A stretch of 64,000 nt of DNA from JAZGGS01 sp963714405. Its GTDB lineage: Bacteria; Bacteroidota; Ignavibacteria; Ignavibacteriales; Ignavibacteriaceae. The position numbers and the translations under genes are program-made. The stretch covers positions 682,001-746,000 of the forward strand of contig CAVQOH010000002.1 in NCBI GenBank assembly GCA_963714405.1. Direction: 5' to 3'. Below, piece by piece: positions 28,396 through 37,740 of this stretch. A model generated the notes under the pieces. That model saw nothing but the letters and a program-made list of their open reading frames with translations, was not told where the DNA came from and made no database searches. Each line of letters starts with the position of its first letter. Position 1 is the first letter of the stretch.

Positions 28396-30168
28396 CTAAC
28401 TATCTCTTAATTTTAAATGCAGCTCTATCAGCTGATCTTGGCTAACTTCAGAGGGTGATTCATCCATCAAGGAGATGGCACTTGTTGTCTTAGGAAATGC
28501 AATTGTATCACGAATAGAAGTTTCGCCGGAAAACAGCATTACCATTCTATCAAATCCGAATGCAATTCCTCCATGGGGTGGTGCGCCAAACTTAAATGCG
28601 TTCATTAAAAATCCAAACTTAATTTTCGCTTCTTCTTCAGAAATATTGAGAGCTTTAAACATTTTTGCCTGCAAATCTGCATTATGAATTCTTATGCTGC
28701 CGCCAGCTATTTCGGTTCCATTTAAAACCAGATCGTAAGCTCTTGCATTAACCTTCCCGGGTTCCTTCTCTAAAAGATCAATATCGCTTGCCTTTGGTGA
28801 TGTGAAGGGATGGTGCATTGCATAATATCGTTTTGTTTCTTCATCCCACTCAAATAAAGGAAAATCTGTAACCCATATAAGTGAAGGTGGGGTTTCTGGT
28901 TTTATAAGCTCTTCCCTCTTTGCAAGTTCTTGTCTTAGCGCTCCCATTTGGTTTAAAGTTGATAACTTTCTACCAGCAAGTATTAAAATTAAATCACCGT
29001 TTTTTGCATTTAGTTTCTTAATAAGATGATTTTTTTCACTATCATTAAAAAACTTTGCAACAGGCGAATCTAGTAAATCATCTTTCAGCTTAAACCAAAC
29101 AAGACCTCCTGCGCCCAAATCTTTAACCAGTTTTGTTAATCCATCAATTTGATTTCTACTATAACCGGCACAACCTTTTGCAACTATTCCGGTAACAATA
29201 CCATTAGCTGAAATCGCTTCTTTAAATACTTTAAATTCAGAATTTTTGAACAATTCATTTAAGGTACAAAGAGGCATTTCAAATCGTAAATCAGGTTTAT
29301 CGCTTCCGTATTTTTCAAGTGCTTCATCAAAGGTAAGCCTCGGTACAGGTAAATGAAGATCGGAATTCCAGATATCCTTAAATAGTTTTTTCATCAACCC
29401 TTCAACTACTTCAAAAACATTTTCCTGATCAACGAAAGACATTTCAACATCTATCTGGGTAAACTCCGGCTGCCTGTCTGCTCTTAAATCTTCATCTCTA
29501 AAACACTTCACTATTTGAAAGTATTTATCAAAACCCGAAACCATTAATAATTGCTTATATGTTTGTGGTGATTGTGGCAATGCGTAAAATTTATGTTTGT
29601 GAACCCTGCTCGGAACCAGGTAATCTCGCGCACCCTCGGGTGTGCTTTTCATCAGCACAGGTGTTTCAACTTCAACGAAACCATTCTTATCAAAATATTT
29701 TCTAACAACCTGGTACATTTTATGGCGAAGTAAAAGATTTTTTTGTAATGGCTTTCTGCGTAAATCCAGGTAGCGGTATTTCAATCTTAAATCTTCAAAA
29801 GCGTCTATTTTATCTTTAATAGGGAACGGAGGAGTTTCAGATTCATTTAGAATAGTAAGATTAGTTCCAAGAACATCAATTTTACCAGTTTCCAAATCCT
29901 TATTAACAGCGTCATAGGGTCTTTTACGTACAGTTCCCTCGACAGCAACAACAAATTCTGCTCTTAGTCGTTTTGCAGATTCATATGCTTCATTATTGGA
30001 TTCGGGTTCAAAAACCACCTGCGTAATACCATAACGATCTCTAAGCCAGATAAAAATCACTCCCCCCAAATCTCTTCTTCTATCAACCCATCCATTTAAA
30101 ACAATATTTTTACCTGCATCGGTTTCTCTAAGTTCCCCGCAAGTGTGTGTTCTTCTTTTAAAATTCAT
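28396..30168 (-). CDS. aspS: Aspartyl-tRNA synthetase
   Basis: The enzyme has 590 residues from ATG 30168 (MNFKRRTHTCGELRE). An in-frame extension to 30258 exists but adds 30 residues not typical of the family. The N-terminal OB fold (LNGWVDRRRDLGGVIF), class II motif 2 (FRDEDLRADRQPEFTQID), the bacterial GAD insertion (about 300-420) and motif 3 (GIAFGFDRMVMLF) are all present. It charges tRNA(Asp); bacterial enzymes of this form may be discriminating or not depending on whether a separate AsnRS exists, which this window does not show. It is divergent from the nucleoside phosphorylase gene, 137 bases away. Confidence 0.96.
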   Translation of the reverse strand: MNFKRRTHTCGELRETDAGKNIVLNGWVDRRRDLGGVIFIWLRDRYGITQVVFEPESNNEAYESAKRLRAEFVVAVEGTVRKRPYDAVNKDLETGKIDVLGTNLTILNESETPPFPIKDKIDAFEDLRLKYRYLDLRRKPLQKNLLLRHKMYQVVRKYFDKNGFVEVETPVLMKSTPEGARDYLVPSRVHKHKFYALPQSPQTYKQLLMVSGFDKYFQIVKCFRDEDLRADRQPEFTQIDVEMSFVDQENVFEVVEGLMKKLFKDIWNSDLHLPVPRLTFDEALEKYGSDKPDLRFEMPLCTLNELFKNSEFKVFKEAISANGIVTGIVAKGCAGYSRNQIDGLTKLVKDLGAGGLVWFKLKDDLLDSPVAKFFNDSEKNHLIKKLNAKNGDLILILAGRKLSTLNQMGALRQELAKREELIKPETPPSLIWVTDFPLFEWDEETKRYYAMHHPFTSPKASDIDLLEKEPGKVNARAYDLVLNGTEIAGGSIRIHNADLQAKMFKALNISEEEAKIKFGFLMNAFKFGAPPHGGIAFGFDRMVMLFSGETSIRDTIAFPKTTSAISLMDESPSEVSQDQLIELHLKLRDS

Positions 30169-30305
30169 TGTTTGGTTCTCAATATTTCTTCTTTGGTTGG
30201 GTGGAAAATTAACTATTCTATAAAGGGCAAACAAATGATTATCATAAGATGAAACCATTTTTGAAATGGTTTTATAAACACATCAATTCTTTGTAAGTTT
30301 ATAAT

Positions 30306-31610
30306 ATGAACACGGTTGAATTAATAAGAAAAAAACGTGACGGTAATAGGCTTTCTGCGGAAGAAATTGAGTATTTAATTGTTAATTACTCAACCGGTAA
30401 AATTCCTGATTATCAATTTTCTGCATTTTTGATGGCTTTATATTTACGTGGAATGAATAAGATTGAAACTGCGAACCTTACCAAATCTATGTTAAACAGC
30501 GGGAAAGTATTTAATCTAAATGAAATACGAGGGGAGAAAATTGATAAACACTCAACAGGCGGTGTTGGTGATAAAACTTCTTTGATAATAGCACCAATAG
30601 TTGCCTCGCTTGGTATATGCGTGCCAATGATTTCCGGTAGAGGACTTGGGCATACCGGTGGAACACTTGATAAGCTGGAATCTATTCCTGGTTTTAAGAC
30701 TAACCTGGGTTTTGCAGATTATAAAAAGGTACTAAAACGATGCGGCGCAGTAATGATTGGGCAAACCAACGAGATAGCTCCTGCAGATAAGTTGATCTAT
30801 GCATTGCGCGATGTTACAGCAACTGTTGAATCAATACCACTTATAACCGGCAGCATCATGAGCAAAAAACTTGCTGAAGGAATTGACGGATTAGTGCTGG
30901 ATGTGAAAACGGGAAGCGGTGCATTTATGAAAGAACAAAAGGATGCGCTGGCTCTTGCTAATTCTTTGATTGATACCGCAAAATCTTTTAATAAAAAAGT
31001 GATCGCATTTATAACAGATATGAATCAGCCGTTAGGAAATTACATAGGAAACTGGTTAGAGGTTTTAGAATCAGTGCAAGTACTTAAGGATGAAAAAAAG
31101 GGCGATGTTTTAGAATTGAGTTTGAATCTTGCGGGTGCAATGATCTATCTTGGTAAAAAAGCTCCCTCAATTAAAGAGGGAAAAGTTTTAGCACAAGAAC
31201 AGATTAAAAATGGCAAAGCATTCAAAAAATTTCTTCAAATTGTTAAGTTGCAGGGTGGAAATACAAAATTTTTACTTAGCCCTGAGGTTTATCCAAAAGC
31301 AAAGCATTTTAAAAAAGTTAGATTCAACAAGGTTGGTTATATAGAATCGATTGATAGTTACCGGGTAGGGATGGCTGCCCTCGAGCTTGGTGCGGGGAGA
31401 AAAACAAAAGATGATGTTATAGATACAACTGCAGGTATTATTTTCAATATAAAAATTGGTGATAAATTAAAAAGGGGGGATGTTGTTGCTCAACTTTATT
31501 CCAGCTCTTTACTAAAAATTAAAAGTGCAGAAGAAATATTACTTAATGCCATCACTGTTTCAAGATCTACAGTGGGTAAACCCAAATTAGTTAAAAAAAT
31601 AATTTATTGA
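30306..31610 (+). CDS. deoA: Pyrimidine-nucleoside (thymidine) phosphorylase
   Basis: The protein has 434 residues, the usual family length. It contains the signature KHSTGGVGDKTSLIIAP (phosphate-binding loop), SGRGLGHTGGTLDKLES and DVKTGSGAFM. The enzyme reversibly phosphorolyses thymidine, uridine or deoxyuridine for pyrimidine salvage. The sequence alone does not settle thymidine-specific (DeoA) versus broad (Pdp) use. The gene is not followed by other deo genes; an SPFH protein gene lies 44 bases downstream. Confidence 0.93.
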   Translation: MNTVELIRKKRDGNRLSAEEIEYLIVNYSTGKIPDYQFSAFLMALYLRGMNKIETANLTKSMLNSGKVFNLNEIRGEKIDKHSTGGVGDKTSLIIAPIVASLGICVPMISGRGLGHTGGTLDKLESIPGFKTNLGFADYKKVLKRCGAVMIGQTNEIAPADKLIYALRDVTATVESIPLITGSIMSKKLAEGIDGLVLDVKTGSGAFMKEQKDALALANSLIDTAKSFNKKVIAFITDMNQPLGNYIGNWLEVLESVQVLKDEKKGDVLELSLNLAGAMIYLGKKAPSIKEGKVLAQEQIKNGKAFKKFLQIVKLQGGNTKFLLSPEVYPKAKHFKKVRFNKVGYIESIDSYRVGMAALELGAGRKTKDDVIDTTAGIIFNIKIGDKLKRGDVVAQLYSSSLLKIKSAEEILLNAITVSRSTVGKPKLVKKIIY

Positions 31611-31654
31611 AGTAAAAAATATTATTATAATAAAATTATAAGGAGAACCACAAT

Positions 31655-32524
31655 ATGTTATTTATTATTGCGATTATAGCTGCAATTGCAGCATTCTTTT
31701 TTAGAACAGGTGCAAAGAAAAGATTAAACAAATCTGAAGCAAACTTTGCTTTAATTGGTATTGTTGCTGCTTTACTTATTGCCCTTATTCAATGCTGGAC
31801 CATCATTCCTGCTGGACACACGGGCGTGATTGATTTTTTGGGGATGGTAAGTGATAACACTTTAAAACCGGGTGTTAACCTTGTTAATCCGATGGCCAAA
31901 GTTGAAAAAATGAGTATCAAAACTCAGGAGCTAAAGGAGTTAATGTCCGTTCCATCTAAAGAGGGCTTGAGTGTTGATCTAGAAATAAGTTTACTCTTTA
32001 AGTTGAATTCTGAAAAGGCAAATGACATTTATAAAACGGTTGGACCAAACTATGCTGATATAATTCTTGTACCGCAATTCCGGTCAGTTGTTAGGGGTGT
32101 AACTGCTCGTTACGAAGCAAAAGCACTTTATACTGCCTCCCGAGAAAAGTTAGCTGGCGAGATAATAGATGAGTTGGAGAAATTGGTGGGTCCCCGTGGT
32201 ATTATTGTTGAGCAAGCTCCGCTTAGACAAATTCAACTGCCCGCCAGACTGACACAGTCAATCGAGGAAAAACTACAGGCCGAGCAGGAAAGTCAGAGAA
32301 TGGAATTTGTCCTAACTCGTGAGAAGCAGGAAGCTGACAGAAAAAGAATTGAGGCTAAAGGAATTGCTGATTTTCAGGATATTGTTTCAAAGGGAATTAG
32401 TGACCAATTACTTAAATGGAAAGGAATTGAAGCGACAGAAAAACTTGCTAATTCACCAAATTCAAAGATTGTTGTAATCGGTTCGGGGAAAGATGGGCTT
32501 CCATTAATTTTAGGGAATAACTAA
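31655..32524 (+). CDS. SPFH/prohibitin-family membrane protein
   Basis: The protein has 289 residues. Two N-terminal hydrophobic segments (about 1-14 and 26-50) precede an SPFH/Band 7 domain (about 50-215; GHTGVIDFLGMV, VVRGVTARYEAKAL). A charged coiled coil (EKLQAEQESQRMEF, about 215-260) and a C-terminal hydrophobic tail follow. Such proteins form large membrane-bound rings that modulate proteases or organise lipid domains. The RBS AAGGAG lies 7-12 bases before the ATG. The family call is good; the partner protease (such as FtsH) is not nearby. Confidence 0.88.
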   Translation: MLFIIAIIAAIAAFFFRTGAKKRLNKSEANFALIGIVAALLIALIQCWTIIPAGHTGVIDFLGMVSDNTLKPGVNLVNPMAKVEKMSIKTQELKELMSVPSKEGLSVDLEISLLFKLNSEKANDIYKTVGPNYADIILVPQFRSVVRGVTARYEAKALYTASREKLAGEIIDELEKLVGPRGIIVEQAPLRQIQLPARLTQSIEEKLQAEQESQRMEFVLTREKQEADRKRIEAKGIADFQDIVSKGISDQLLKWKGIEATEKLANSPNSKIVVIGSGKDGLPLILGNN

Positions 32525-32559
32525 TAATACGTTTTCGGCAAAAATTCATATCAAAATAG

Positions 32560-32600
32560 TGTCCGGTAGGTCAATTTTCCAATTGATTAAATGCCGGACA
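32560..32600 (+). terminator. Hairpin between the SPFH gene and the heme operon (terminator or operator)
   Basis: An outer 7-bp stem (tgtccgg/ccggaca) encloses an inner 6-bp palindrome (TCAATT-TTCC-AATTGA), followed by TTATTTATTTTT. It lies 36 bases after the SPFH stop and 44 bases before the first heme gene. It can act as a terminator for the former. The internal loop makes it an imperfect one, and the perfect inner palindrome could equally be a repressor site for the heme operon. Confidence 0.55.
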
Positions 32601-32643
32601 TTATTTATTTTTGCACCCATCAGTCATTTATTAAGAGTTTTAC

Positions 32644-33468
32644 ATGGTTCCGGCTCTTCACATTTTAAATATTATTCTCCCCTTTTTATACTTTGCAGCC
32701 TTTAGTATTTACTTTTATGATTTTATGAAGGGGGAAAAGAAATTTATAAATACTAAACGTATTTTCCTGTTTTTAACTCTTATTGTTCATGTTATTTATT
32801 TAATACAGCGCACAATAGCTTTTGATCACACACCAATAACAAATGTATTCGAAATTTTTACGGTGCTTGCCCTTGCAATTTGTTTTTCTTATTTCTTACT
32901 GGAACTTATAACTGATATACGTGGAACCGGGCCATTTATTATTATCATCTCTATTATCTTCCAACTTATTTCTTCATTGTTTATCGAGGATCTTGTAACA
33001 GTAAAAGAAGTGCTTAGAGATAATCTTTTGGGTGCACATGTAATTAGTGCGCTTGTAGGCTATTCAGGATTTACAATTTCAGCAGTTTATGGTTTTTTAT
33101 ACCTTGTTTTATATAAAGATATAAAGCGTAACAGGTTTGGTTTAATATTTAACCGTATGCCAAACCTGGAGGTTTTGGAAAAGTTAAGCTTCTATTCTGC
33201 GGTAATAGGATTTGTTGCACTGACTATATCTATTGTTTTTGGAACTATATGGCTACCAAAAGCTTTTCCGGATTTTTCTTATTTTGATCCTAAACTGATT
33301 AGTACTTCAATTGTATGGATTTTATATAGTATTGGAATATTAAGCAAAGTTTTTGGTAAATGGCGTGGTAGAAAACTTGTCCGCTTATCAATTAGTGGAT
33401 TTTTAGTTGCTATTCTTTCAATTATTACTTCCAATTTTATTGCCCAGAGTTTTCATTCTTTCTATTAA
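32644..33468 (+). CDS. HemX/CcsA-like membrane protein (cytochrome c assembly family)
   Basis: The protein has 274 residues and about eight membrane helices. The segment GAHVISALVGYSGFTISA followed by VYGFLYLVLYKDIKR is typical of the CcsA/HemX branch of the cytochrome c assembly family. As in Bacillus hemX-hemA, it lies directly before hemA (gap 6 bases) and heads the heme operon. In that family HemX modulates glutamyl-tRNA reductase levels, while CcsA handles heme export for cytochrome c. I do not see a clear tryptophan-rich WWD motif, which favours HemX. The operon position supports a heme role; the exact one is inferred. Confidence 0.82.
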   Translation: MVPALHILNIILPFLYFAAFSIYFYDFMKGEKKFINTKRIFLFLTLIVHVIYLIQRTIAFDHTPITNVFEIFTVLALAICFSYFLLELITDIRGTGPFIIIISIIFQLISSLFIEDLVTVKEVLRDNLLGAHVISALVGYSGFTISAVYGFLYLVLYKDIKRNRFGLIFNRMPNLEVLEKLSFYSAVIGFVALTISIVFGTIWLPKAFPDFSYFDPKLISTSIVWILYSIGILSKVFGKWRGRKLVRLSISGFLVAILSIITSNFIAQSFHSFY

Positions 33469-33474
33469 GAGTTT

Positions 33475-34755
33475 ATGAATTTACTTGCTATATCAATAAA
33501 CCACAATACTGCACCGGTTGAATTTAGAGAAGCAGTTCATCTAAGCGAAGAAGAGATTAAATCGCTCATTATTGAAGCAAAGAATAGTATATTTAAAGAA
33601 GGGTTAGTTCTGTCAACCTGCAACCGTACAGAACTTTATGGTTTTCCTAAAAACAAAGATATAACTCATTCACATATTCAAAACCTTCTAAAAGAAAATA
33701 CCTCAGCAGAAAATCTAAGCAGTAAACATTTTCAAACTTTCAAGTCACAAGCTGCGGTTAAACATCTTTTTGGTATTTCTAGCGGTATCGAATCGATGAT
33801 AATTGGTGACAACCAAATCTTTAAACAAGTTAAAGACGCTTTTCGCTTGGCATCAGAAACACATTTCGCGGGATTTACGATGAAGAGGGTTTTTGATTCA
33901 GCTATTCGTGCAGGGAAAAGAGCAATTACCGAAACAGCCATAAGTGATGGCGCAGTTACAGTGAGTTATGCGGCGGTTCAACTAATTGAAAAAATATTTT
34001 CTAATCTTAATAAAAAAACTGCTCTGGTTATTGGTGCGGGAGAAACCGGTGAAATTGCCGCGAAGCATCTTAAAGATAGAAACATTGGTGAACTTAGTAT
34101 AACTAACAGATCAATAGAAAAGGCGGAAATGCTTGCTAAAAAACTTAATGCCAGCGTGTTACCATTTTCTGAATTCTCAAATCATCTTCACAAATATGAT
34201 GTTATAATCAGTGCGACAAGTTCTCCTGATATACTGTTACATAAAGATTTAATAGAAAAAACAATGGGAAGACGTAGCTATAATTCTATGGTTCTTATGG
34301 ATATTGCTGTTCCGAGAGATATTGACCCGGAAACAAGAAAAATAGATTACGTTTTTTATAATGATATCGATTCATTAAACATTATTGTTGAGCAAAATTT
34401 ATCAAAACGAAAAGCCGAAATACCTAAAGTGGAAAAAATTGTAGAAGAAGAACTTAACACTTTATTTGAATGGTATAATTCATTACAAGCTGGTCCAACA
34501 ATTAAAAGTTTAAGAGATATGTTTGAAAAGATCCGCACAGAGGAAGTTGAAAAAAACATCAACCGATTTTCTTCTGATGATAAAGTTAAGCTTGAAATAG
34601 TCACTAAAAGGATTGTAAATAAAATTCTTCATCAGCCAACTACGATTCTTAGAAAAACCGATCAGAATGTTTCTGCTCATGATGAATCAAGTTCAAAGAT
34701 TGGTATTATAAGAGAGTTATTTGGAATAGATAAAATTGAAGATGATGAACTATAA
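33475..34755 (+). CDS. hemA: Glutamyl-tRNA reductase
   Basis: The enzyme has 426 residues. The N-terminal catalytic domain has the active Cys in LSTCNRTELYGF (about 49), and GIESMIIGDNQIFKQVKDAF is the usual conserved block. The NADPH Rossmann motif VIGAGETGEIAAKHL lies at about 185, and the dimerisation helix is at the C-terminus. It makes glutamate-1-semialdehyde from Glu-tRNA(Glu), the first committed step of C5-pathway tetrapyrrole synthesis. It is the second gene of the heme operon. hemL (the aminomutase for the next step) is not in this window. Confidence 0.96.
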   Translation: MNLLAISINHNTAPVEFREAVHLSEEEIKSLIIEAKNSIFKEGLVLSTCNRTELYGFPKNKDITHSHIQNLLKENTSAENLSSKHFQTFKSQAAVKHLFGISSGIESMIIGDNQIFKQVKDAFRLASETHFAGFTMKRVFDSAIRAGKRAITETAISDGAVTVSYAAVQLIEKIFSNLNKKTALVIGAGETGEIAAKHLKDRNIGELSITNRSIEKAEMLAKKLNASVLPFSEFSNHLHKYDVIISATSSPDILLHKDLIEKTMGRRSYNSMVLMDIAVPRDIDPETRKIDYVFYNDIDSLNIIVEQNLSKRKAEIPKVEKIVEEELNTLFEWYNSLQAGPTIKSLRDMFEKIRTEEVEKNINRFSSDDKVKLEIVTKRIVNKILHQPTTILRKTDQNVSAHDESSSKIGIIRELFGIDKIEDDEL

Positions 34756-34782
34756 TCAAAGATTATTTAAATAGGTTAAGTA

Positions 34783-35724
34783 TTGATTCAAAAAATAACA
34801 ATTGGTTCGCGAGGCAGTGAATTAGCAGTATGGCAGGCAAACTTTATTAAACAGCTGCTTGAGAAAAAACATAAATCAATTAAAGTTGAAATTAAAATAA
34901 TTAAAACAAAGGGGGATAAAATACTTGATGTTGCGCTTTCCAAAATTGGTGATCGCAGCCTTTTCACAAAAGAACTTGAAATTGAACTCCTTGCAAAAAG
35001 AATAGACCTTGCTGTTCATAGCTTGAAGGATTTACAAACGGACATTCCCGATGGGTTAACGCTTGCAGCAGTTACAAAACGCCACTCTGTTGAGGATGTG
35101 CTTATAGCACACCGTAAAGGGATTTCAATTACTAATCTTAAAGATGGGGCAATTATTGCAACGGGATCACTAAGAAGAAAATGCCAGCTTTTACATATTC
35201 GCCCGGATATAGAAGTAGTTGATCTGAGAGGTAATGTTCCTACAAGAATACAAAAATTTCAAGACTCTAGCTGGAATGCCATTATTCTAGCAAGGGCTGG
35301 GGTTGAGCGCTTAAAGTTGAACAAATATATTTCTTCATACATAAGCACAGATCTTATGCTTCCAGCAGTTGGCCAGGGTGCGCTGGGAATCGAAATTAAT
35401 TCCGAAAATACAATTGTTGCAGAATTATTACAATCAATAAATGATGAAAAAGCTTTTATTGAGGTTAAAGCTGAGCGCGCTTTGCTCAAAGAGCTGGAGG
35501 GCGGGTGCCAGGTTCCCATTGGTGCTTTAGCAAAAGTTAAATCAAATGGTTTATACCTTGATGCAATGGTTGGTTCACTCGATGGGTCAATCACATTCAG
35601 GAAAAAAGTTAGGGGAAGTAATTTTTATCCTGAAAAATTAGGCAAAAAATTAGCCAAAGATCTAAAAAATGCTGGGGCAAAAAAAATTCTTGATGATATT
35701 TACAATTCCATGAGAAGAAAATGA
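34783..35724 (+). CDS. hemC: Porphobilinogen deaminase (hydroxymethylbilane synthase)
   Basis: The protein has 313 residues from a TTG start at 34783, needed to include the conserved N-terminus ITIGSRGSELAVWQ. The cofactor-binding Cys is in LEGGCQVPIGALA (about 242), and RIDLAVHSLKDLQT and TGSLRRKCQL are conserved substrate-binding stretches. It condenses four porphobilinogens to hydroxymethylbilane in the cytosol. It lies 27 bases after hemA, and its stop overlaps the next start by four bases (ATGA), indicating translational coupling to the small lipoprotein gene. Confidence 0.95.
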   Translation: MIQKITIGSRGSELAVWQANFIKQLLEKKHKSIKVEIKIIKTKGDKILDVALSKIGDRSLFTKELEIELLAKRIDLAVHSLKDLQTDIPDGLTLAAVTKRHSVEDVLIAHRKGISITNLKDGAIIATGSLRRKCQLLHIRPDIEVVDLRGNVPTRIQKFQDSSWNAIILARAGVERLKLNKYISSYISTDLMLPAVGQGALGIEINSENTIVAELLQSINDEKAFIEVKAERALLKELEGGCQVPIGALAKVKSNGLYLDAMVGSLDGSITFRKKVRGSNFYPEKLGKKLAKDLKNAGAKKILDDIYNSMRRK

Positions 35725-36320
35725 AAAAGTCACTACTAATAATAAACGTACTCCTGATTATACTTATACATTACTCCTGTAGTTGTCTTTCCTGCGGTAA
35801 TGGTGAAGAAGCAAGTGTACCTTTGAATGTTTTGGAAAATGCAGATGCGTTTATAATTTCTAAAACCGGGGAACAGTTCTTTAATAATTATATAGCTACA
35901 GATTTTTTCAGGACAAAACACGATGCACCATTTTTTAATATGGTTTACAGATTTAGTATTCCAGAAAAACCTTATGTTGATGCATTTATTACTTTCACTG
36001 TTGATTCTGCTGGAAATATTATGATGGATAAGGAAATTACTGGAATTCCAAATTGCATTCTATATCCACAGCAGTGTGAATTTAATATTGATGAACAAAA
36101 TGCAATTCGTATTGCTGTAGATAATGGTCTGGAGCATGGTGTGAAAGAATGGAAAACCGGTTTAATCTGGGATGCAAAGTATGATAAATATGTTTGGCAC
36201 ATTCTCTCAACCTTTGAAGAAACTGAAAGTGAACTTGGTTATAAAGCAAACGGTAAAGAAGTAATTATTGATCCTTCAAGTGGAGAAGTAATTGCACTGA
36301 ACGATTGGAATATAAAATAG
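35721..36320 (+). CDS. Lipoprotein (possible PepSY-like end) embedded in the heme operon
   Basis: The protein has 199 residues. The N-terminus MKKSLLIINVLLIILIHYSC is a lipoprotein signal with further Cys close behind (SCSCLSCG). The C-terminal half (EQNAIRIAVDNGLEHG, then KEVIIDPSSGEVIAL) has the helix-then-strand look of PepSY-type domains. Its ATG overlaps the hemC stop and its end is 6 bases before the TetR-HemD gene, so it is an integral operon member. The Cys-rich N-terminus might touch metal or heme, but that is speculation. I cannot assign a function. Confidence 0.7.
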   Translation: MKKSLLIINVLLIILIHYSCSCLSCGNGEEASVPLNVLENADAFIISKTGEQFFNNYIATDFFRTKHDAPFFNMVYRFSIPEKPYVDAFITFTVDSAGNIMMDKEITGIPNCILYPQQCEFNIDEQNAIRIAVDNGLEHGVKEWKTGLIWDAKYDKYVWHILSTFEETESELGYKANGKEVIIDPSSGEVIALNDWNIK

Positions 36321-36326
36321 TTTAAA

Positions 36327-37730
36327 ATGCATTTAACAGAAACAAAAGAAATAAAGAAACAAAAAAAACGGGAACTAATAATTGATGCAGCCGCCGAACT
36401 TTTTTCCCATAAAAGCTATCATGAAGTCATGATGGAAGATGTGGCAAGACTAATATCTGTTGCAAAGGGCACTGTTTACAACTATTTCACTTCAAAGGAA
36501 GAGCTGTACTTTTCCATCATTCAGTTGAGAATGGAAAAATTAATTTCTTCACTTAAAGAAAAAATCGCGGAAGAGGAAAACAGTATTGATTCACTGCGCT
36601 CTTATACTACTCATCTGTACATGTTTATGATGAAATATCAGAATTTTTTTCTTATCTATCAAAAAGGATTTCTTAACAACGAAAACTTCGTTTCCGCAAA
36701 TTTGTCAACACTTAAAAAGCAACTGGAAGATATAATCACCGGTATAGTTAAAAGGGGAATTATGAATGCAGATTTTAGAAATGTAGATGAGCAATTTGCT
36801 GTTAGTTTAATTATCGGCAGCATATATGGTGCAGTTCAAAGGGGTATTGATGATAACATTAGCGATGAGGAAAGAAAAATTGAAAGGAATAGCCTTTTTG
36901 AATTTATTCTGCATGGACTTTATTCAGGATTCGAGAATATTCCCTCGCTACCATTAAATGGAAAAAATATTGTAATAACAAGAGCTATAGAACAATCAAA
37001 GGAAACAGGATCAGAATTAGTTAAACTTGGGGCGAAGGTAATTGTTTTTCCAACACTGGAAATATTACCACCCTCAGGCTGGCAGAAATTTGATGAAGTA
37101 GTGTTACATGCAGAAAAAATAGATTTTATTGTATTCACATCAGTGCATGCGGTAAATATGTTTAACAAACGCTGCCAAGAGCTAAATGTAAAATTAAACT
37201 TTAATAAAACAAAAATTGTTTCTGTGGGAAGTAAAACTTCTTCGGTTTGTAAAAAATATGACATGCCGGTTCAAATTGTTCCTAAAAAGTTTAGCGCTGA
37301 GGGTGTTGTTGATGCACTTTCTAAATACAATTTGAAAAATAAACTCGTTTTTATTCCACGATCTGTTTTAGGAAAAGAAGAACTGCCACGCGGATTAAAA
37401 GATCTCGGTGCAATAATTAAATCTATTCCTGTTTATAATGTGGCTCTTCCAACAAAAGAAAATATTAAACCTTATCTTGAGGAACTAAATAAAAACCAAC
37501 CGGATTTATTTATTTTTACAAGTCCATCCACATTTGAAAATTTTTTACAGATTGAAAATGTTTCCAATCCTGTTACTTTTTTCAGCAAGTTTGATGTTGC
37601 AGCAATAGGCCCAACAACAAAACAATGCATTGAGAAGAAGGGTGTTAACGTAAACATTATGCCTGATGAATACACAATGGATGGACTAATTAAAAAAATA
37701 ATTACCTATTATAAAAATAAATTGAAATGA
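36327..37730 (+). CDS. hemD: TetR-type regulator fused to uroporphyrinogen-III synthase (HemD)
   Basis: This is a single 467-residue open frame. Residues about 10-58 are a TetR helix-turn-helix (IIDAAAELFSHKSYHEVM, then AKGTVYNYFTSKEELYF), and about 60-205 a helical TetR_C-like ligand/dimer domain. From about 210 (LNGKNIVITRAIEQSKE) to the end it is a full HemD: FIVFTSVHAVNMF, FIPRSVLGKEELP, LFIFTSPSTFENF and VAAIGPTTKQCIEKKG. HemD cyclises hydroxymethylbilane to uroporphyrinogen III. It lies between hemC and hemE with gaps of 6 and 10 bases, so the enzymatic role fits the operon. The DNA-binding half could regulate the operon in response to pathway state; this is inference. No internal start or stop separates the halves. 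Confidence 0.9.
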   Translation: MHLTETKEIKKQKKRELIIDAAAELFSHKSYHEVMMEDVARLISVAKGTVYNYFTSKEELYFSIIQLRMEKLISSLKEKIAEEENSIDSLRSYTTHLYMFMMKYQNFFLIYQKGFLNNENFVSANLSTLKKQLEDIITGIVKRGIMNADFRNVDEQFAVSLIIGSIYGAVQRGIDDNISDEERKIERNSLFEFILHGLYSGFENIPSLPLNGKNIVITRAIEQSKETGSELVKLGAKVIVFPTLEILPPSGWQKFDEVVLHAEKIDFIVFTSVHAVNMFNKRCQELNVKLNFNKTKIVSVGSKTSSVCKKYDMPVQIVPKKFSAEGVVDALSKYNLKNKLVFIPRSVLGKEELPRGLKDLGAIIKSIPVYNVALPTKENIKPYLEELNKNQPDLFIFTSPSTFENFLQIENVSNPVTFFSKFDVAAIGPTTKQCIEKKGVNVNIMPDEYTMDGLIKKIITYYKNKLK

Positions 37731-37740
37731 TGGAGCTTAG

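Noticed and set aside
30168..30258. 30-residue N-terminal extension of AspS
   Set aside because: The residues MVSSYDNHLFALY and following do not match the family, whose usual start corresponds to the ATG at 30168.
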